Below are positions 25,948-35,951 of a stretch of DNA of 64,000 nucleotides, piece by piece. The notes below the pieces were generated by a model. The model saw only the letters and a list, made by a program, of their open reading frames with translations. It was not told the DNA's origin and ran no database searches. The position numbers and the translations under genes were made by a program. Each line of letters starts with the position of its first letter. Position 1 is the first letter of the stretch. Source of the DNA: Nostoc sp. FACHB-280 (GTDB taxonomy: Bacteria; Cyanobacteriota; Cyanobacteriia; Cyanobacteriales; Nostocaceae); contig NZ_JACJSD010000039.1 of assembly GCF_014697615.1 (NCBI RefSeq), positions 1 through 64,000 on the forward strand. Reading direction: 5' to 3'.

Positions 25948-27369
25948 ATGCAAAGACAGCAGTCACTATTAGCTTTGATATTAGTTTTGGTAATCGCTGC
26001 GATCGCAGTAATTGCCACAATTCCGATACCTCTGGGGTTGGATTTACGCGGCGGTTCCCAGCTTACAATTCAAGTCAAACCCGCACCAGGGATGAAAGAA
26101 ATCACCGAACGCGAATTAGCAGGCGTTCAAAAAGTCGTAGAAGGAAGAATTAACGGCCTTGGTGTTTCCGAACCAGTCATCCAAACCGTAGGTGCAGATA
26201 AAATTCTTGTCCAGTTACCAGGGGTGAATGATCCCGAACAAGCAGAAAGAGTGCTAGGCGGTACAGCACAATTAGAATTTCGTAAACAAAAACCTGGAAC
26301 TGAAACCCAACTTTTTGCCTTTCAATCTTCACGAGTAGAACTGAAAGCCAAGCAGCAAGAATTACGCAACAGCACAGATAAAGCCGCAATTAACAAAAAT
26401 CAAGAAGAATTACAAAAAAATAATCAAGCTATCCTGGAATTATTTGAAAGCACCGATCCTCCACTCAATGGTAAATACCTGCAAGATGCCTACGGTGAAC
26501 CGACTCAACAAAATAATTGGAATGTTGCGATTCGCTTTGAGCAGAAGGGTGGTGAATTATTTGCTGAAATTACCAAAAATTTAGCAGGTACAGGCCGTAG
26601 TATTGGCATTTTCTTAGATAACGAACTGATCAGCGCCCCTGTAGTCGGGCCAGAATTTGCGGCTACCGGGATTACTGGTGGTGCAGCCGTTATTACAGGC
26701 CGCTTTACAGCCCAACAAGCCAATGATTTAGGTGTGCAACTGCGTGGTGGTGCGTTACCTGTACCAGTGGAAATTGCTGAAATTCGTACCGTTGGCGCAA
26801 CCTTGGGTAAGGACAGTATTGTCAGCAGTATCTATGCTGGCAGTGGTGGTCTGCTTTTAGTATTAATATTTATGATTTTGTACTATAGACTACCAGGATT
26901 AATTGCGAATATTGCGCTGATTATCTACGCTATTCTGACTTGGGCTTGCTTTGCCTTGTTAGGTGTAACTCTGACATTGCCAGGTATTGCTGGTTTTATT
27001 CTGAGTATTGGTATGGCGGTGGATGCTAACGTGCTAATTTTTGAGCGCACCAGAGAAGAACTACAAGCAGGTAAGTCATTGTATCGCTCTGTGGAATCTG
27101 GCTTTTACCGCGCTTTTTCGAGTATCTTAGACGGCAACGTCACAACAGTGATTGCTTGTGCAGCGTTATTCTGGCTAGGTGCTGGTTTGGTGAAAGGCTT
27201 TGCGCTCACCTTGGCTTTGGGCGTAGCAGTGAGTATGTTTACTGCAATTACCTGTAGTCGTACCTTTATGTTTTTAGCAATTTCGATTCCTGCACTGCGA
27301 AAACCAGAATTTTACTGTCCGAACCTGTCAGCATCAGGAGCATCTAATAAGACTGAGGTAGCGCAATGA
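25948..27369 (+). CDS. secD: protein translocase subunit SecD
   Basis: SecD works with SecF to pull exported proteins across the membrane using the proton gradient. The 473 residues have a first helix ([20 protein letters not shown]), the [12 protein letters not shown] motif, the periplasmic P1 domain, and five C-terminal helices with [24 protein letters not shown], the conserved Asp-bearing RND motif. ATG 25948 gives the family N-terminus. The stop overlaps the secF start by ATGA. The periplasmic domain contains a polar Gln/Lys/Asn-rich insertion (about 115-160), as in other cyanobacteria. Confidence 0.96.
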   Translation: MQRQQSLLALILVLVIAAIAVIATIPIPLGLDLRGGSQLTIQVKPAPGMKEITERELAGVQKVVEGRINGLGVSEPVIQTVGADKILVQLPGVNDPEQAERVLGGTAQLEFRKQKPGTETQLFAFQSSRVELKAKQQELRNSTDKAAINKNQEELQKNNQAILELFESTDPPLNGKYLQDAYGEPTQQNNWNVAIRFEQKGGELFAEITKNLAGTGRSIGIFLDNELISAPVVGPEFAATGITGGAAVITGRFTAQQANDLGVQLRGGALPVPVEIAEIRTVGATLGKDSIVSSIYAGSGGLLLVLIFMILYYRLPGLIANIALIIYAILTWACFALLGVTLTLPGIAGFILSIGMAVDANVLIFERTREELQAGKSLYRSVESGFYRAFSSILDGNVTTVIACAALFWLGAGLVKGFALTLALGVAVSMFTAITCSRTFMFLAISIPALRKPEFYCPNLSASGASNKTEVAQ

Positions 27370-28352
27370 AACTGAGTATTAACAAATCGCGATCGCTTTG
27401 GTGGATTATCTCTTGTGCAGTGATCCTTGCTGGTATCATCTCAATGGTGATTTCTTGGCAAAACCCAAATATTCGTGCGCCTCTACGTCCAAGTTTAGAT
27501 TTTATCGGCGGTACGAGACTACAGTTTGAACGAGATTGCAGTCAACCGAAAAACTGTGAACAGCCACTTGATATCAACGTTGTTCGGGAAGTCGCCAAAG
27601 AACAAGGGCTAGGTGATAGTAGTATCCAAATTGTTGCCGATCAAGAAACCAAAAAAGAAAACGGTATACTAATTCGGACAAAAAATTTAAATCGCGATCA
27701 GCGTACCCAGTTGCAAAATGCTTTAAGCGCCAAAGTTGGTGCTTTTGACGAGCAGAAAAACCAAATTGACACAGTTGGGCCAACCTTGGGAAGAGAATTA
27801 TTTACCTCTGGGATAATTGCTTTGGTGGTGTCCTTTGCGGGGATTATCGTCTACCTAGCTTTCCGATTTCAGTTAGATTATGCCGTCTTTGCGATCATTG
27901 CTTTGTTTCACGATGTGTTGATCACAGTAGGCATCTTCTCAATTTTAGGTCTGGTTTTGGGAACAGAAGTAGATAGCCTTTTCATCGTTGCTTTGCTGAC
28001 AATTACTGGATTTTCAGTCAACGACACAGTGGTAATTTACGATCGCATTCGTGAAACCCTCAAAACCAATCCTAACCGCCCAATTGCCGAAATTGTTGAT
28101 GATGCCGTCAATCAAACCCTAAGTAGGTCAATTAACACCACCTTAACTACCTTATTGACCTTATTTGCCATCTTTCTGTTTGGGGGAGAAACCCTAAAAA
28201 ACTTTGCCTTAGCTTTAATTATTGGTTTCATCGCCGGGGCTTACTCCAGTATTTTTATTGCTAGTACTCTCCTAGCTTTGTGGCGAGAACGTACCGAGAA
28301 ACCCAATCCAGTTACCAACAGCGAAGCATTTGACGCATCAGCAGATAGTTAA
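27366..28352 (+). CDS. secF: protein translocase subunit SecF
   Basis: SecF is the partner of SecD. The 328 residues show an N-terminal helix, the [10 protein letters not shown] motif, a periplasmic domain and the C-terminal RND-type bundle with [19 protein letters not shown]. It overlaps secD by four bases (ATGA, 27366-27369), so translation is coupled. The C-terminus carries a short Asn/Ser/Asp-rich tail. Motifs and length are typical. Confidence 0.96.
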   Translation: MKLSINKSRSLWWIISCAVILAGIISMVISWQNPNIRAPLRPSLDFIGGTRLQFERDCSQPKNCEQPLDINVVREVAKEQGLGDSSIQIVADQETKKENGILIRTKNLNRDQRTQLQNALSAKVGAFDEQKNQIDTVGPTLGRELFTSGIIALVVSFAGIIVYLAFRFQLDYAVFAIIALFHDVLITVGIFSILGLVLGTEVDSLFIVALLTITGFSVNDTVVIYDRIRETLKTNPNRPIAEIVDDAVNQTLSRSINTTLTTLLTLFAIFLFGGETLKNFALALIIGFIAGAYSSIFIASTLLALWRERTEKPNPVTNSEAFDASADS

Positions 28353-28514
28353 TCAATTATTGGGGATTTTCGATTAACTTGCTGAAATGTTGTTTATACT
28401 GCTTCCACATTTCTCAAACTAAGACTCAAATTCAAAAACTACCCAAAATCTCGCATTTAAAATCAAAAATTGCTAACACTATTTGCATCCACGTCCGCGT
28501 GACCTTTTCCTGCT

Positions 28515-28907
28515 ATGGATCAATCAGAACAACCATCAATTAATGACCCATCTTTTGCTAAACAAGTTCAGAAACTACATCAGCTGACAGTGTATGGCAG
28601 ATGGTTGTTTGTGGCATTTTTATGGCTGTTGATTGCACCTGTGAGTCTGTGGAATTTACGCTCAGAAATTGCCCTATGGCAACAATACTTTACCTGGGTA
28701 GCAGTGCGATATGGACTCATCTCTCATCCCCTGTCTACCCTGGGTTTAAGTTTTTGTATTGCCATGACTGTTTCTGTTTTAGTTTGGCAAAGCCGTAATA
28801 TTTTAATGGGACTACCACAGCTAGAAAAAGAACGCCTAGAAAAACAAGTTTGTCGCATCCGCCAGCAAGGGCCTAGTCATCCTCTATGGAAGTTCATTTG
28901 TCAGTAA
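28515..28907 (+). CDS. small membrane protein conserved in cyanobacteria, unknown function
   Basis: The 130 residues have two predicted helices, YGRWLFVAFLWLLIAPVSLW and LSTLGLSFCIAMTVSVLVW, with a Trp-rich loop between them and a charged cytoplasmic C-terminus (LEKERLEKQVCRIRQQGPSH). It lies 160 bases downstream of secF on the same strand and might be read through from it. I do not recognise a named family. ATG 28515 is the first start in the frame. Confidence 0.75.
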   Translation: MDQSEQPSINDPSFAKQVQKLHQLTVYGRWLFVAFLWLLIAPVSLWNLRSEIALWQQYFTWVAVRYGLISHPLSTLGLSFCIAMTVSVLVWQSRNILMGLPQLEKERLEKQVCRIRQQGPSHPLWKFICQ

Positions 28908-29029
28908 ATCTGAGAAGAGTTAAATAAATTTGTATATAGTTGCATTTCGCTATGCCTATGGAAAAATTTTCTGCACAATATGACTAAATAAAAGCAAACA
29001 TACTTATTGGTGCAATTGAGTTGCTACAC

Positions 29030-29491
29030 ATGAACCATCCTCAGATTAAATTTAGCGATCGCCATTCTGACATCGACCTTTACCAACTCCAAGAATTATT
29101 TAATATTGCAGCTTTTTGGGCAAAAGGACGTAGTATTGAGGATTTAAACATCGCTGTTACCAATAGCGAGCCAGTAATTTCTTTATGGGATGATACAAAA
29201 CTCGTTGGTTTTGCTAGAGCAACTTCTGATGGTATCTATCGCGCCACAATCTGGGATGTAGTCATTCACCCAGACTACCAAGGTGCTGGGCTAGGTAGCA
29301 AATTAATCACAACCGTTTTGAACCATCCCCGCATGAATGGGGTAGAGCGAGTATATTTAATGACTACTCACCAGCAAGGATTCTATACAAAAATGGGTTT
29401 TACAACTAATAGCAGCACAACTATGGTGCTACACAACCAATCCAAACAGCTAAATTCCCTTTCCGCAGCAGAACTACAGTTTCAGGAATAG
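29030..29491 (+). CDS. GNAT family N-acetyltransferase
   Basis: This acetyl-CoA-dependent acetyltransferase of 153 residues has the GNAT core: [10 protein letters not shown] (beta-4) and VIHPDYQGAGLGSKLI (pyrophosphate-binding motif A, Q/R-x-x-G-x-G/A form), then FYTKMGFTTN (motif B). It is closely related to the GNAT protein at 34044-34586: both share the words GFARATSD and ATIWDVV-HPD-QG-GLG. The plastid Ycf52 and plant serotonin acetyltransferase families belong to the same group, so amine substrates are possible. ATG 29030 is preferred to TTG 29021. The substrate is unknown. Confidence 0.85.
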   Translation: MNHPQIKFSDRHSDIDLYQLQELFNIAAFWAKGRSIEDLNIAVTNSEPVISLWDDTKLVGFARATSDGIYRATIWDVVIHPDYQGAGLGSKLITTVLNHPRMNGVERVYLMTTHQQGFYTKMGFTTNSSTTMVLHNQSKQLNSLSAAELQFQE

Positions 29492-29505
29492 GGGTTAGAG
29501 GCTAG

Positions 29506-29601
29506 TACAACAAGGCAAAAGGCACAAGTCAAAAGTCAAAAAGCTTATAACACAAGCTTTTCACTAACTTGAAATGGGATCTTTATTTCCACCGATCTGT
29601 A
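29506..29601. mobile_element. truncated MITE-like element flanked by CTAG
   Basis: The right end CTTTATTTCCACCGATCTGTA matches the inverted end of the 20148 element. The left end lacks a matching repeat. CTAG directly flanks both sides (29502-29505 and 29602-29605), splitting a TAGAGGCTAGAGGC repeat. It is either a deleted copy or an element with a single conserved end. Confidence 0.5.
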
Positions 29602-29641
29602 CTAGAGGCTTTTTACTTAGCACTCAGCACTCAGCACTTTC

Positions 29642-30541
29642 TCAAGCTACAGGAATGGTAATTTGTACCCTAGTTAGTGAATCAGTTGATTCTGGACTTG
29701 TTAAATGGGGGAGCATTTCTAGTTTTGCTCCCATAACGTCTAATAATATTTGATTGAGTAATAATTTCATTCCCGGAGAAAGATTGACCTTCTCATCTTT
29801 AGTTTGAGAAGGCTCATTATTATGTTTCATGAAATCTATCGGCTCACTTTCAGGTAAAGCATGGGCGGGAATATCTAAATAGATATGAGCCATATTAGTA
29901 TTATCTGAAACTGTGGCGGAAACCCAAATACTACCTTCTTGCATTTGGGTAATTGCAGTGTCTACTAAATTAACTAAAATTTGGCGTAACCAGCGATGAT
30001 CTGCCAACACATGAACTTCTGGATCTATGGGTGACATCTGCAACAAAAAATTCCGATTCGCCGCCAGCATATAAGTTAAGTCTTTAACTTCTTGAAAAAC
30101 TGTGTCTAAACATCGGGGCTGAATATCTAATTTATTTGTACCGTATTCGGTTCGAGAAACGCTGAGAATTTCATCCATCAAATGCAGCAATTTCAGAGCC
30201 TTTTCGTGAGCTTGGGCGATAAATTCTCGTTCTTCTTCGGGATTTTCACATAAGTCTGACAAAATTAATTGATGCAAGCTAATCACACTATTGAGTGGCG
30301 ATCGCAATTCATGGGTAGTACGTGCTAAAAAACCCGCTTTAAATTGACTCATCTCCTGCGCCATTTGATAAGCCAACTGCGTTTGTTTGATTTCTTGCCG
30401 CAGTTGTGACACAGTTTCTTTTTCTTCTGATATTACTGGCGATATGTTAGGACTAGTGTTTGCTGACTTGGCAAATAACCAACGAAAACCGATTCCTAAG
30501 ATGATTCCGACTCCGAGATATGCCCAGTTGCTCCAGTTCAT
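29642..30541 (-). CDS. membrane histidine-kinase-like protein with degenerate ATP domain
   Basis: From ATG 30541 the 299 residues show an N-terminal helix (YLGVGIILGIGFRWLF), a coiled coil and a HisKA dimerisation domain with phospho-acceptor H77 in THELRSPLNS. The following HATPase-like domain is degenerate. The N-box reads NLVDTAITQM with Thr195 where the Mg-binding Asn of NLLxNAIKF should be. The G1 box DxGxGI is replaced by DIPAHALP. The G2 box reads SPGMKLLLNQILLDVMGAKL without its Gly-x-Gly-x-Gly. It may lack kinase activity and act as a phosphatase, scaffold or acceptor. A start at 30619 would overlap tsaC and is less likely. Confidence 0.82.
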   Translation of the reverse strand: MNWSNWAYLGVGIILGIGFRWLFAKSANTSPNISPVISEEKETVSQLRQEIKQTQLAYQMAQEMSQFKAGFLARTTHELRSPLNSVISLHQLILSDLCENPEEEREFIAQAHEKALKLLHLMDEILSVSRTEYGTNKLDIQPRCLDTVFQEVKDLTYMLAANRNFLLQMSPIDPEVHVLADHRWLRQILVNLVDTAITQMQEGSIWVSATVSDNTNMAHIYLDIPAHALPESEPIDFMKHNNEPSQTKDEKVNLSPGMKLLLNQILLDVMGAKLEMLPHLTSPESTDSLTRVQITIPVA

Positions 30542-30564
30542 AAATATGGCAATTATTATTCTGA

Positions 30565-31152
30565 TTAATCCAGTGTGATGCTTCCTTGACGCAAAATTTG
30601 CCAGTTTTCTTCTGTCCACTTAGCAACAGTAGAAGGTACACCAACCCCAGAAATTTCCTCAATAAGTCCTTTCGTCTCTAAGGTTAACGCATCAGGAAAT
30701 TGCCTCGTAATTTCTGCCATCGTTTGTAAAGGTGGCTGTCCAGAAAAGTTGGCACTGGTTGTTGCTAAAGGGCCTGTTTTTGCCAAAATAGAACGGGCGA
30801 TCGCATTATTTGGGACTCGAATACCAACCGTAGTCGGGTCAGTTGGGTTCATTTCTTTAGGCAAGCGATCGCTCGCTGGCAATACTAAAGTTAACGCCCC
30901 CGGCCAATATTTACTTACTACTTGTTGCCAAATTTCATATTCATGTTCGCCACCCTTGACATAAGGCCATAAATCCTCAGCCTTAGCACCCATCAAAATC
31001 AAAGGTTTATCCTGACTGCGCTGCTTGGCGGCAAAAATTAAGGCAGCTTTTTCTGGCAAAGTCGCCAGTGCTGGTACAGTATCAGTCGGAAAACTCACTA
31101 AACGGCCAGCCTGTGCGCCTGCTATCAAATCTTTTAGAGCAACTTGAGCCAT
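30565..31152 (-). CDS. tsaC: threonylcarbamoyl-AMP synthase (TsaC/Sua5/YrdC family)
   Basis: TsaC makes threonylcarbamoyl-AMP from Thr, bicarbonate and ATP, the first step of the t6A37 tRNA modification. TsaD, encoded at 36932-37975, performs the transfer. The 195 residues have the YrdC fold: SFPTDTVPALAT, the KQRSQDKPL signature, YWPGALTLVLP and GPLATTSANFSG. It has YrdC (TsaC) size, without the extra Sua5 C-domain. ATG 31152 is used. It lies 115 bases downstream of prmC, same strand, and may be in one operon. Confidence 0.93.
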   Translation of the reverse strand: MAQVALKDLIAGAQAGRLVSFPTDTVPALATLPEKAALIFAAKQRSQDKPLILMGAKAEDLWPYVKGGEHEYEIWQQVVSKYWPGALTLVLPASDRLPKEMNPTDPTTVGIRVPNNAIARSILAKTGPLATTSANFSGQPPLQTMAEITRQFPDALTLETKGLIEEISGVGVPSTVAKWTEENWQILRQGSITLD

Positions 31153-31267
31153 ATTTACCAATGTCAGAAGTTATGAATGAAAACACGTAATTTTTGTATT
31201 TTCACTCATAACTCCTGTCAAGGTGTAGGGATGTATATATCCAAAACCTTTCACCCCTATCTGTCAC

Positions 31268-32191
31268 CTATCCTCTGTTCCCTACATACGCTAAAGCAAA
31301 ACGTTCAACGCCTTCTAAATCAGAGTGGATTTGAATATCGCTATAGCTACCTTGATTTTGCAGAAGTTCTCGCACTGCACCCGCTTGTCCCGCCATCATT
31401 TCAATCAGCCACACGCCACCAGGCCGCAAATAACTGGGTGAGACTTCAATTAAATGACGAATATCATCTAAGCCATCCGCACCGCCATCTAATGCCAAAT
31501 GTGGTTCATGCTGCTTGACTTCTGGTTCTAGGGTAGCCACAGTTTCAGTCGGGATATATGGCGGATTAGAAACCATTCCACTGATTTGGCCTTTGAGAGT
31601 GGTTAATGGTTCCCACCAAGAACCTTGATAAAAATGAATCCTGTCGGCAAATCCTAGATTTTTGGCGTTGGTTTGGGCAATTTCTAAGGCGGCGTTGCTG
31701 TAATCAACAGCATGAATAGTAGCGTTTGGCAACCCATCCGCCAACCCAATAGCGATCGCACCACTCCCAGTCCCCAAGTCTACCCAATGCCCTTGATCTA
31801 ATGACTGGGCAACCTGATTTTGAGCGATCGCCGCTACTGCTAAATCAATGATGCACTCTGTCTCTGGTCGAGGAATTAACACCGCACTCGACACCGCCAG
31901 TTTAAAATTTCGCCAAGGTGTTACACCCGCGATGTACTGCACTGGTAAGCGATCGCGCAATCGTTTCTGCCAAAGTTGTTCTAAATCTCTTAAAGAGATT
32001 GTAATGGGGACTTCCACCCAATCTTTAAAAGATTCTAAACGCAGGGACAAACGGTCTAAACCAGCAATTTCTTGCAGCAGCCAATCAACTTCTAATGGGG
32101 GTACAGCAGCAGCGATCGCAGCTTGAATTGCTTGGTTACGCCACTGCCAAAGTTGTAGCCCAGAAACTACCTGTGGCTGTTGATCTGCCAT
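31268..32191 (-). CDS. prmC: peptide chain release factor N5-glutamine methyltransferase PrmC
   Basis: PrmC methylates the Gln of the GGQ motif of release factors RF1 and RF2, using S-adenosylmethionine. The 307 residues contain the helical N-domain, PVQYIAGVTPWRNFKLAVS, the SAM loop WVDLGTGSGAIAIGLA and the catalytic NPPYIPTE. ATG 32191 starts just 3 bases after the tic22 stop, so tic22, prmC, tsaC and the kinase-like gene look like one transcription unit (tic22 first). Confidence 0.95.
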   Translation of the reverse strand: MADQQPQVVSGLQLWQWRNQAIQAAIAAAVPPLEVDWLLQEIAGLDRLSLRLESFKDWVEVPITISLRDLEQLWQKRLRDRLPVQYIAGVTPWRNFKLAVSSAVLIPRPETECIIDLAVAAIAQNQVAQSLDQGHWVDLGTGSGAIAIGLADGLPNATIHAVDYSNAALEIAQTNAKNLGFADRIHFYQGSWWEPLTTLKGQISGMVSNPPYIPTETVATLEPEVKQHEPHLALDGGADGLDDIRHLIEVSPSYLRPGGVWLIEMMAGQAGAVRELLQNQGSYSDIQIHSDLEGVERFALAYVGNRG

Positions 32192-32194
32192 ACT

Positions 32195-33010
32195 TTAACG
32201 TTTTGGCTTTGCAGGTTGGGAATTATTATTCCCGCTATTGCCAGAATTTTTTGGTAAAGTCCGAATATACTCTCTGGATTCTTGAGAAGGCACTAACACC
32301 ACTTGCTTGAGCCAATCCTCGTTCTTATCTTGTAAAGTCTTGATTACGCCATCTATGTCTATAACCTGAATATCCGCCTTGGGATATTTTGGTTTGACTT
32401 GGTTTAACAAACCTTGAGCATCTTGCTTACTCACAAACAACGGTACGACTTGTTCTTTGTCGTTTGTCAATTTAATGGGTACATAACCTTGATCAGGTGC
32501 AAAGCGAACTGCAAAAATCGGCACACTCCGAAACTGATCTACTTTCTGACCGCTTTGGTTGAGTAATTCCAATGCGCCTTTGACATCCTGATCTACTGGT
32601 TTAAAAGCAAATACTAAACGGTTAGGTTGGTTTTTAGTTTGTTGCAACTGCTGATAAATAATTCCCAACGGTACAGCTGTCACCTGGAGACTCTTGACAA
32701 TTTCTGCCATTTTGGGATCGTTAGCGTTGGTAGTCCGCAGTTGATTAATAAAAGCCTGAGCCTCTTGACGGCTGAGATAAACACCAGTGACTGAACCACC
32801 TAGTTTTTTACCATCTTGATTTTCTGGTAAAGGACGACTCAACGGTAATCCTTTATCATTGGTAATTAGATACACTGGTACTGAGTCTAGTTTTTCTTTG
32901 ATTTGTTGTTCTGACAATGCCAGCACTGGGACATTACCGACAAAAACTGAGCCTAACAGAGTACTCCCGATTAAACCCAATGTTGCGCCCCAGCGAACTA
33001 ATGCTTTCAT
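32195..33010 (-). CDS. Tic22-like periplasmic protein
   Basis: The cyanobacterial Tic22 homologue is a periplasmic or thylakoid-lumen protein tied to outer-membrane protein biogenesis. The plastid version works in protein import. From ATG 33010 (in-frame start at 33028 rejected) the 271 residues carry an N-terminal helix LGLIGSTLLGSVFVGNVPVL, and then the tandem half-repeats of the fold: VPVYLITNDKGLPLSRP and VPIFAVRFAPDQGYVPIKL, each followed by VYLSRQEAQAFINQL / LFVSKQDAQGLLNQV. A polar Asn/Ser/Lys tail ends it. It begins a cluster with prmC and tsaC. Confidence 0.88.
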   Translation of the reverse strand: MKALVRWGATLGLIGSTLLGSVFVGNVPVLALSEQQIKEKLDSVPVYLITNDKGLPLSRPLPENQDGKKLGGSVTGVYLSRQEAQAFINQLRTTNANDPKMAEIVKSLQVTAVPLGIIYQQLQQTKNQPNRLVFAFKPVDQDVKGALELLNQSGQKVDQFRSVPIFAVRFAPDQGYVPIKLTNDKEQVVPLFVSKQDAQGLLNQVKPKYPKADIQVIDIDGVIKTLQDKNEDWLKQVVLVPSQESREYIRTLPKNSGNSGNNNSQPAKPKR

Positions 33011-33674
33011 GACTACTCCTCGCGTCAATGGTTTTTAATTAAAGTCAGACTAATTGGTTGGATTTGCACAGCACTAACTTGTTTTAGTTATATAGCAATC
33101 CATTGGAGATGTAAAAACGCCATAATGGCTGTTAAATGGTCACAATCAACTCGCAAAATGGGAGATTTCTAAATTCTTGAGAACTCCTACGCTATTTTTG
33201 TCGCAGTCAATTGTGCTGCAACCTGATTTTGTTATTTGGCTTTGCCTGATTCCTGCACAAGAATTATAGATGCCTATTATAGACTGCTCTCAAAAAATGA
33301 AAACTTTTGCTGACCGTTGAGATGATTAATGCCATTTTATTGTCTTTCTCAAAAACTAGTGACGCGATCGCAAAATAATTCGTTCCAGTTATTGATTGTC
33401 TTGATAACTCCTTAAATCAAGACCTAGACCTCATTCAGCCTGATTCAATTATTCGATATATAGTTTCTCAAACTTTGACACAACCCGAAAAAATCAAATT
33501 ACTCTTTTCTGTAGTATCTACAAGGTAATTGTCAAACTTAGTACACCAGTTTCATTCTCGATAGATTTTCAATTTCAACGATAGTAAATTCTAATCGCAA
33601 CTTAAAAATATAAAGAAATATCCTATCTATAAATAATTAACAGATAGGATACTTCGCAAAACATTGTATTTGAA
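33011..33674. other. intergenic region between tic22 and tRNA-Pro
   Basis: About 660 bases with no convincing coding frame. The only strong structure is the hairpin at 33620-33650 (listed separately). The tic22 promoter must lie near 33011-33150, but no clear boxes are seen. A GCGATCGC site is at 33365. Confidence 0.5.
33620..33650 (-). terminator. terminator-like hairpin downstream of tRNA-Pro
   Basis: ATCCTATCT (33620-33628) pairs with AGATAGGAT (33642-33650) with a 13-base loop. On the minus strand it is followed by a T-rich stretch (ATTTCTTTATATTTTT), and it lies 25 bases past the tRNA 3' end. Confidence 0.65.
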
Positions 33675-33748
33675 TCGGGATGACAGGATTTGAACCTGCG
33701 GCATCCTGCTCCCAAAGCAGGCGCGCTACCAAGCTGCGCTACATCCCG
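33675..33748 (-). tRNA. trnP-UGG: tRNA-Pro (anticodon UGG)
   Basis: Read on the minus strand, the acceptor arms CGGGATG and CATCCCG pair perfectly. The D-arm contains GCGCAGCTTGGTAGCGC, the anticodon stem CCTGC/GCAGG encloses the loop TTTGGGA with anticodon TGG, and the T-arm is CAGG-TTCAAAT-CCTG. The discriminator base is A (33675). CCA is not encoded. Length is 74 nt. Confidence 0.97.
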
Positions 33749-34043
33749 GATATTTTGGTTGATTATTAATGATTTTGCTTTTTTGTAACTTCTTTAAGTA
33801 TTACCAAAAAATCAACTTAACATACAACCTTTACTAGTATAGCAAGCCTAACATATATTTGCCAACAATTTCTCTAAATTTATGGTCAAAAGCATATATT
33901 CAGGCATTCTGAAAAAATGCTAATTGGATTTTAGATTAGGAGCATATTTCAATCTAAAAGACGCTCGCTGACTTGCTAAAGCTGTGCTAACGGCAATCCA
34001 AAATCTTAAAATTCTTCTGCTCCTAGCCTCTAGTCACAATATT

Positions 34044-34937
<894 letters not shown>

Positions 34938-35657
34938 ATGGCTTCTGGTTTAAAATCTTCGACACTGGAACTCCTAAAACGCTTTAATCGAGCGTTTCCC
35001 CAGTTTTATGAGCAATTTGTCAGCAGTGAAATTCAACTGCAAAATCTCCGGTTAGCTTACCGTCTTTATAAAACCAGACGTGCCGTTATCGAGTTGAAGC
35101 CGGAAGGTAGCAAAAGTGCTTTACACTTTGCTTACCGTAACCAGTCCTTTCTCCTCAGTGATATTTTTGGTGTTCTGGCAGCTTATGGCTTGACTATCCA
35201 CGGTCTTAGTCTGTATGGTCAAATTCGACCACCAATGTTAGTTTTCATCAAACTTTTAGTCTCTCGCGGTAGCAAAGCTTTGACAGAAAAAACCGCAGAA
35301 AATGTCTGTCGGGCAATTCGAGAGGCTTTAGGAGGCCGCTTTGAAGTAGAAGAAATGCTGGCAGTAGAATTTAATTTAGATGCTGGCTTAGAACAAGTAC
35401 AAACTGAGTTTTATGTCGATCCAGTATTTCATCTGCCAGCTTTGGTAATTGAAGCAGATAACCAACCAGGATTGTTTTACAAAGTTATGTACGCTATCTG
35501 GCAAGAAGATTTGCTAGTGGTTAACGCGAATTTATTGGTTTGGCGAGGACGCACCCGGCTGATTCTTTATTTGTTGGGGCCAAATGAAAGCTTGATTCCT
35601 GAATATCTCGGACACAAAATTGCGGAGGGAGTGCGACAGCGGTTGTTGGGGAAATAG
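34938..35657 (+). CDS. protein with two ACT-like repeats, unknown function
   Basis: The 239 residues have no signal or membrane segment. Two regions look like ACT domains, the small-molecule-binding fold seen in GlnD. The first is about 70-130 (FLLSDIFGVLAAYGLTIHGL and MLVFIKLLVSRG). The second is about 168-220 (LVIEADNQPGLFYKVMYAIW and VVNANLLVWRGRTRLILYLL), with the D-N-Q-P-G-L loop typical of ACT ligand sites. No catalytic domain is present, so a sensor or regulator of amino-acid or nitrogen status is plausible. This is inference; I do not recognise a named gene. Start is ATG 34938. Confidence 0.72.
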   Translation: MASGLKSSTLELLKRFNRAFPQFYEQFVSSEIQLQNLRLAYRLYKTRRAVIELKPEGSKSALHFAYRNQSFLLSDIFGVLAAYGLTIHGLSLYGQIRPPMLVFIKLLVSRGSKALTEKTAENVCRAIREALGGRFEVEEMLAVEFNLDAGLEQVQTEFYVDPVFHLPALVIEADNQPGLFYKVMYAIWQEDLLVVNANLLVWRGRTRLILYLLGPNESLIPEYLGHKIAEGVRQRLLGK

Positions 35658-35689
35658 TGACCAAGTGTGAAGTTCTTAAAATTAGAGTT

Positions 35690-35716
35690 TAGAGACTAGA
35701 GGCTAGGGGCTAGAGA
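35690..35716. repeat. TAGAGGCTAGGGGCTAGAG repeat
   Basis: This short copy of the dispersed TAGAGGCTAGGGG family lies downstream of the ACT-repeat gene. A complementary CTCTAATCCCTAGCCCC copy is at 35876-35892, so the 200-base spacer is flanked by an inverted pair. Confidence 0.65.
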
Positions 35717-35951
35717 CGAGATTTTTTATGGGGAAATGAATCTCTAGGTGGGCAAAATTCCTCGTCAAATCACCTGTACAAAAGTGGGGAAATTGTTTTT
35801 CATGACTGGTTATGAATTATTTCTGTAATTTAACGTCTTAAATCAGGCAAGTGTTTTACATAACAATTGCCCTAGTCTCTAATCCCTAGCCCCTGCATAC
35901 ATTTTCTACTCTGTATTTAGTCGTACCCATCCTTGGGGGTACGATATAAAT

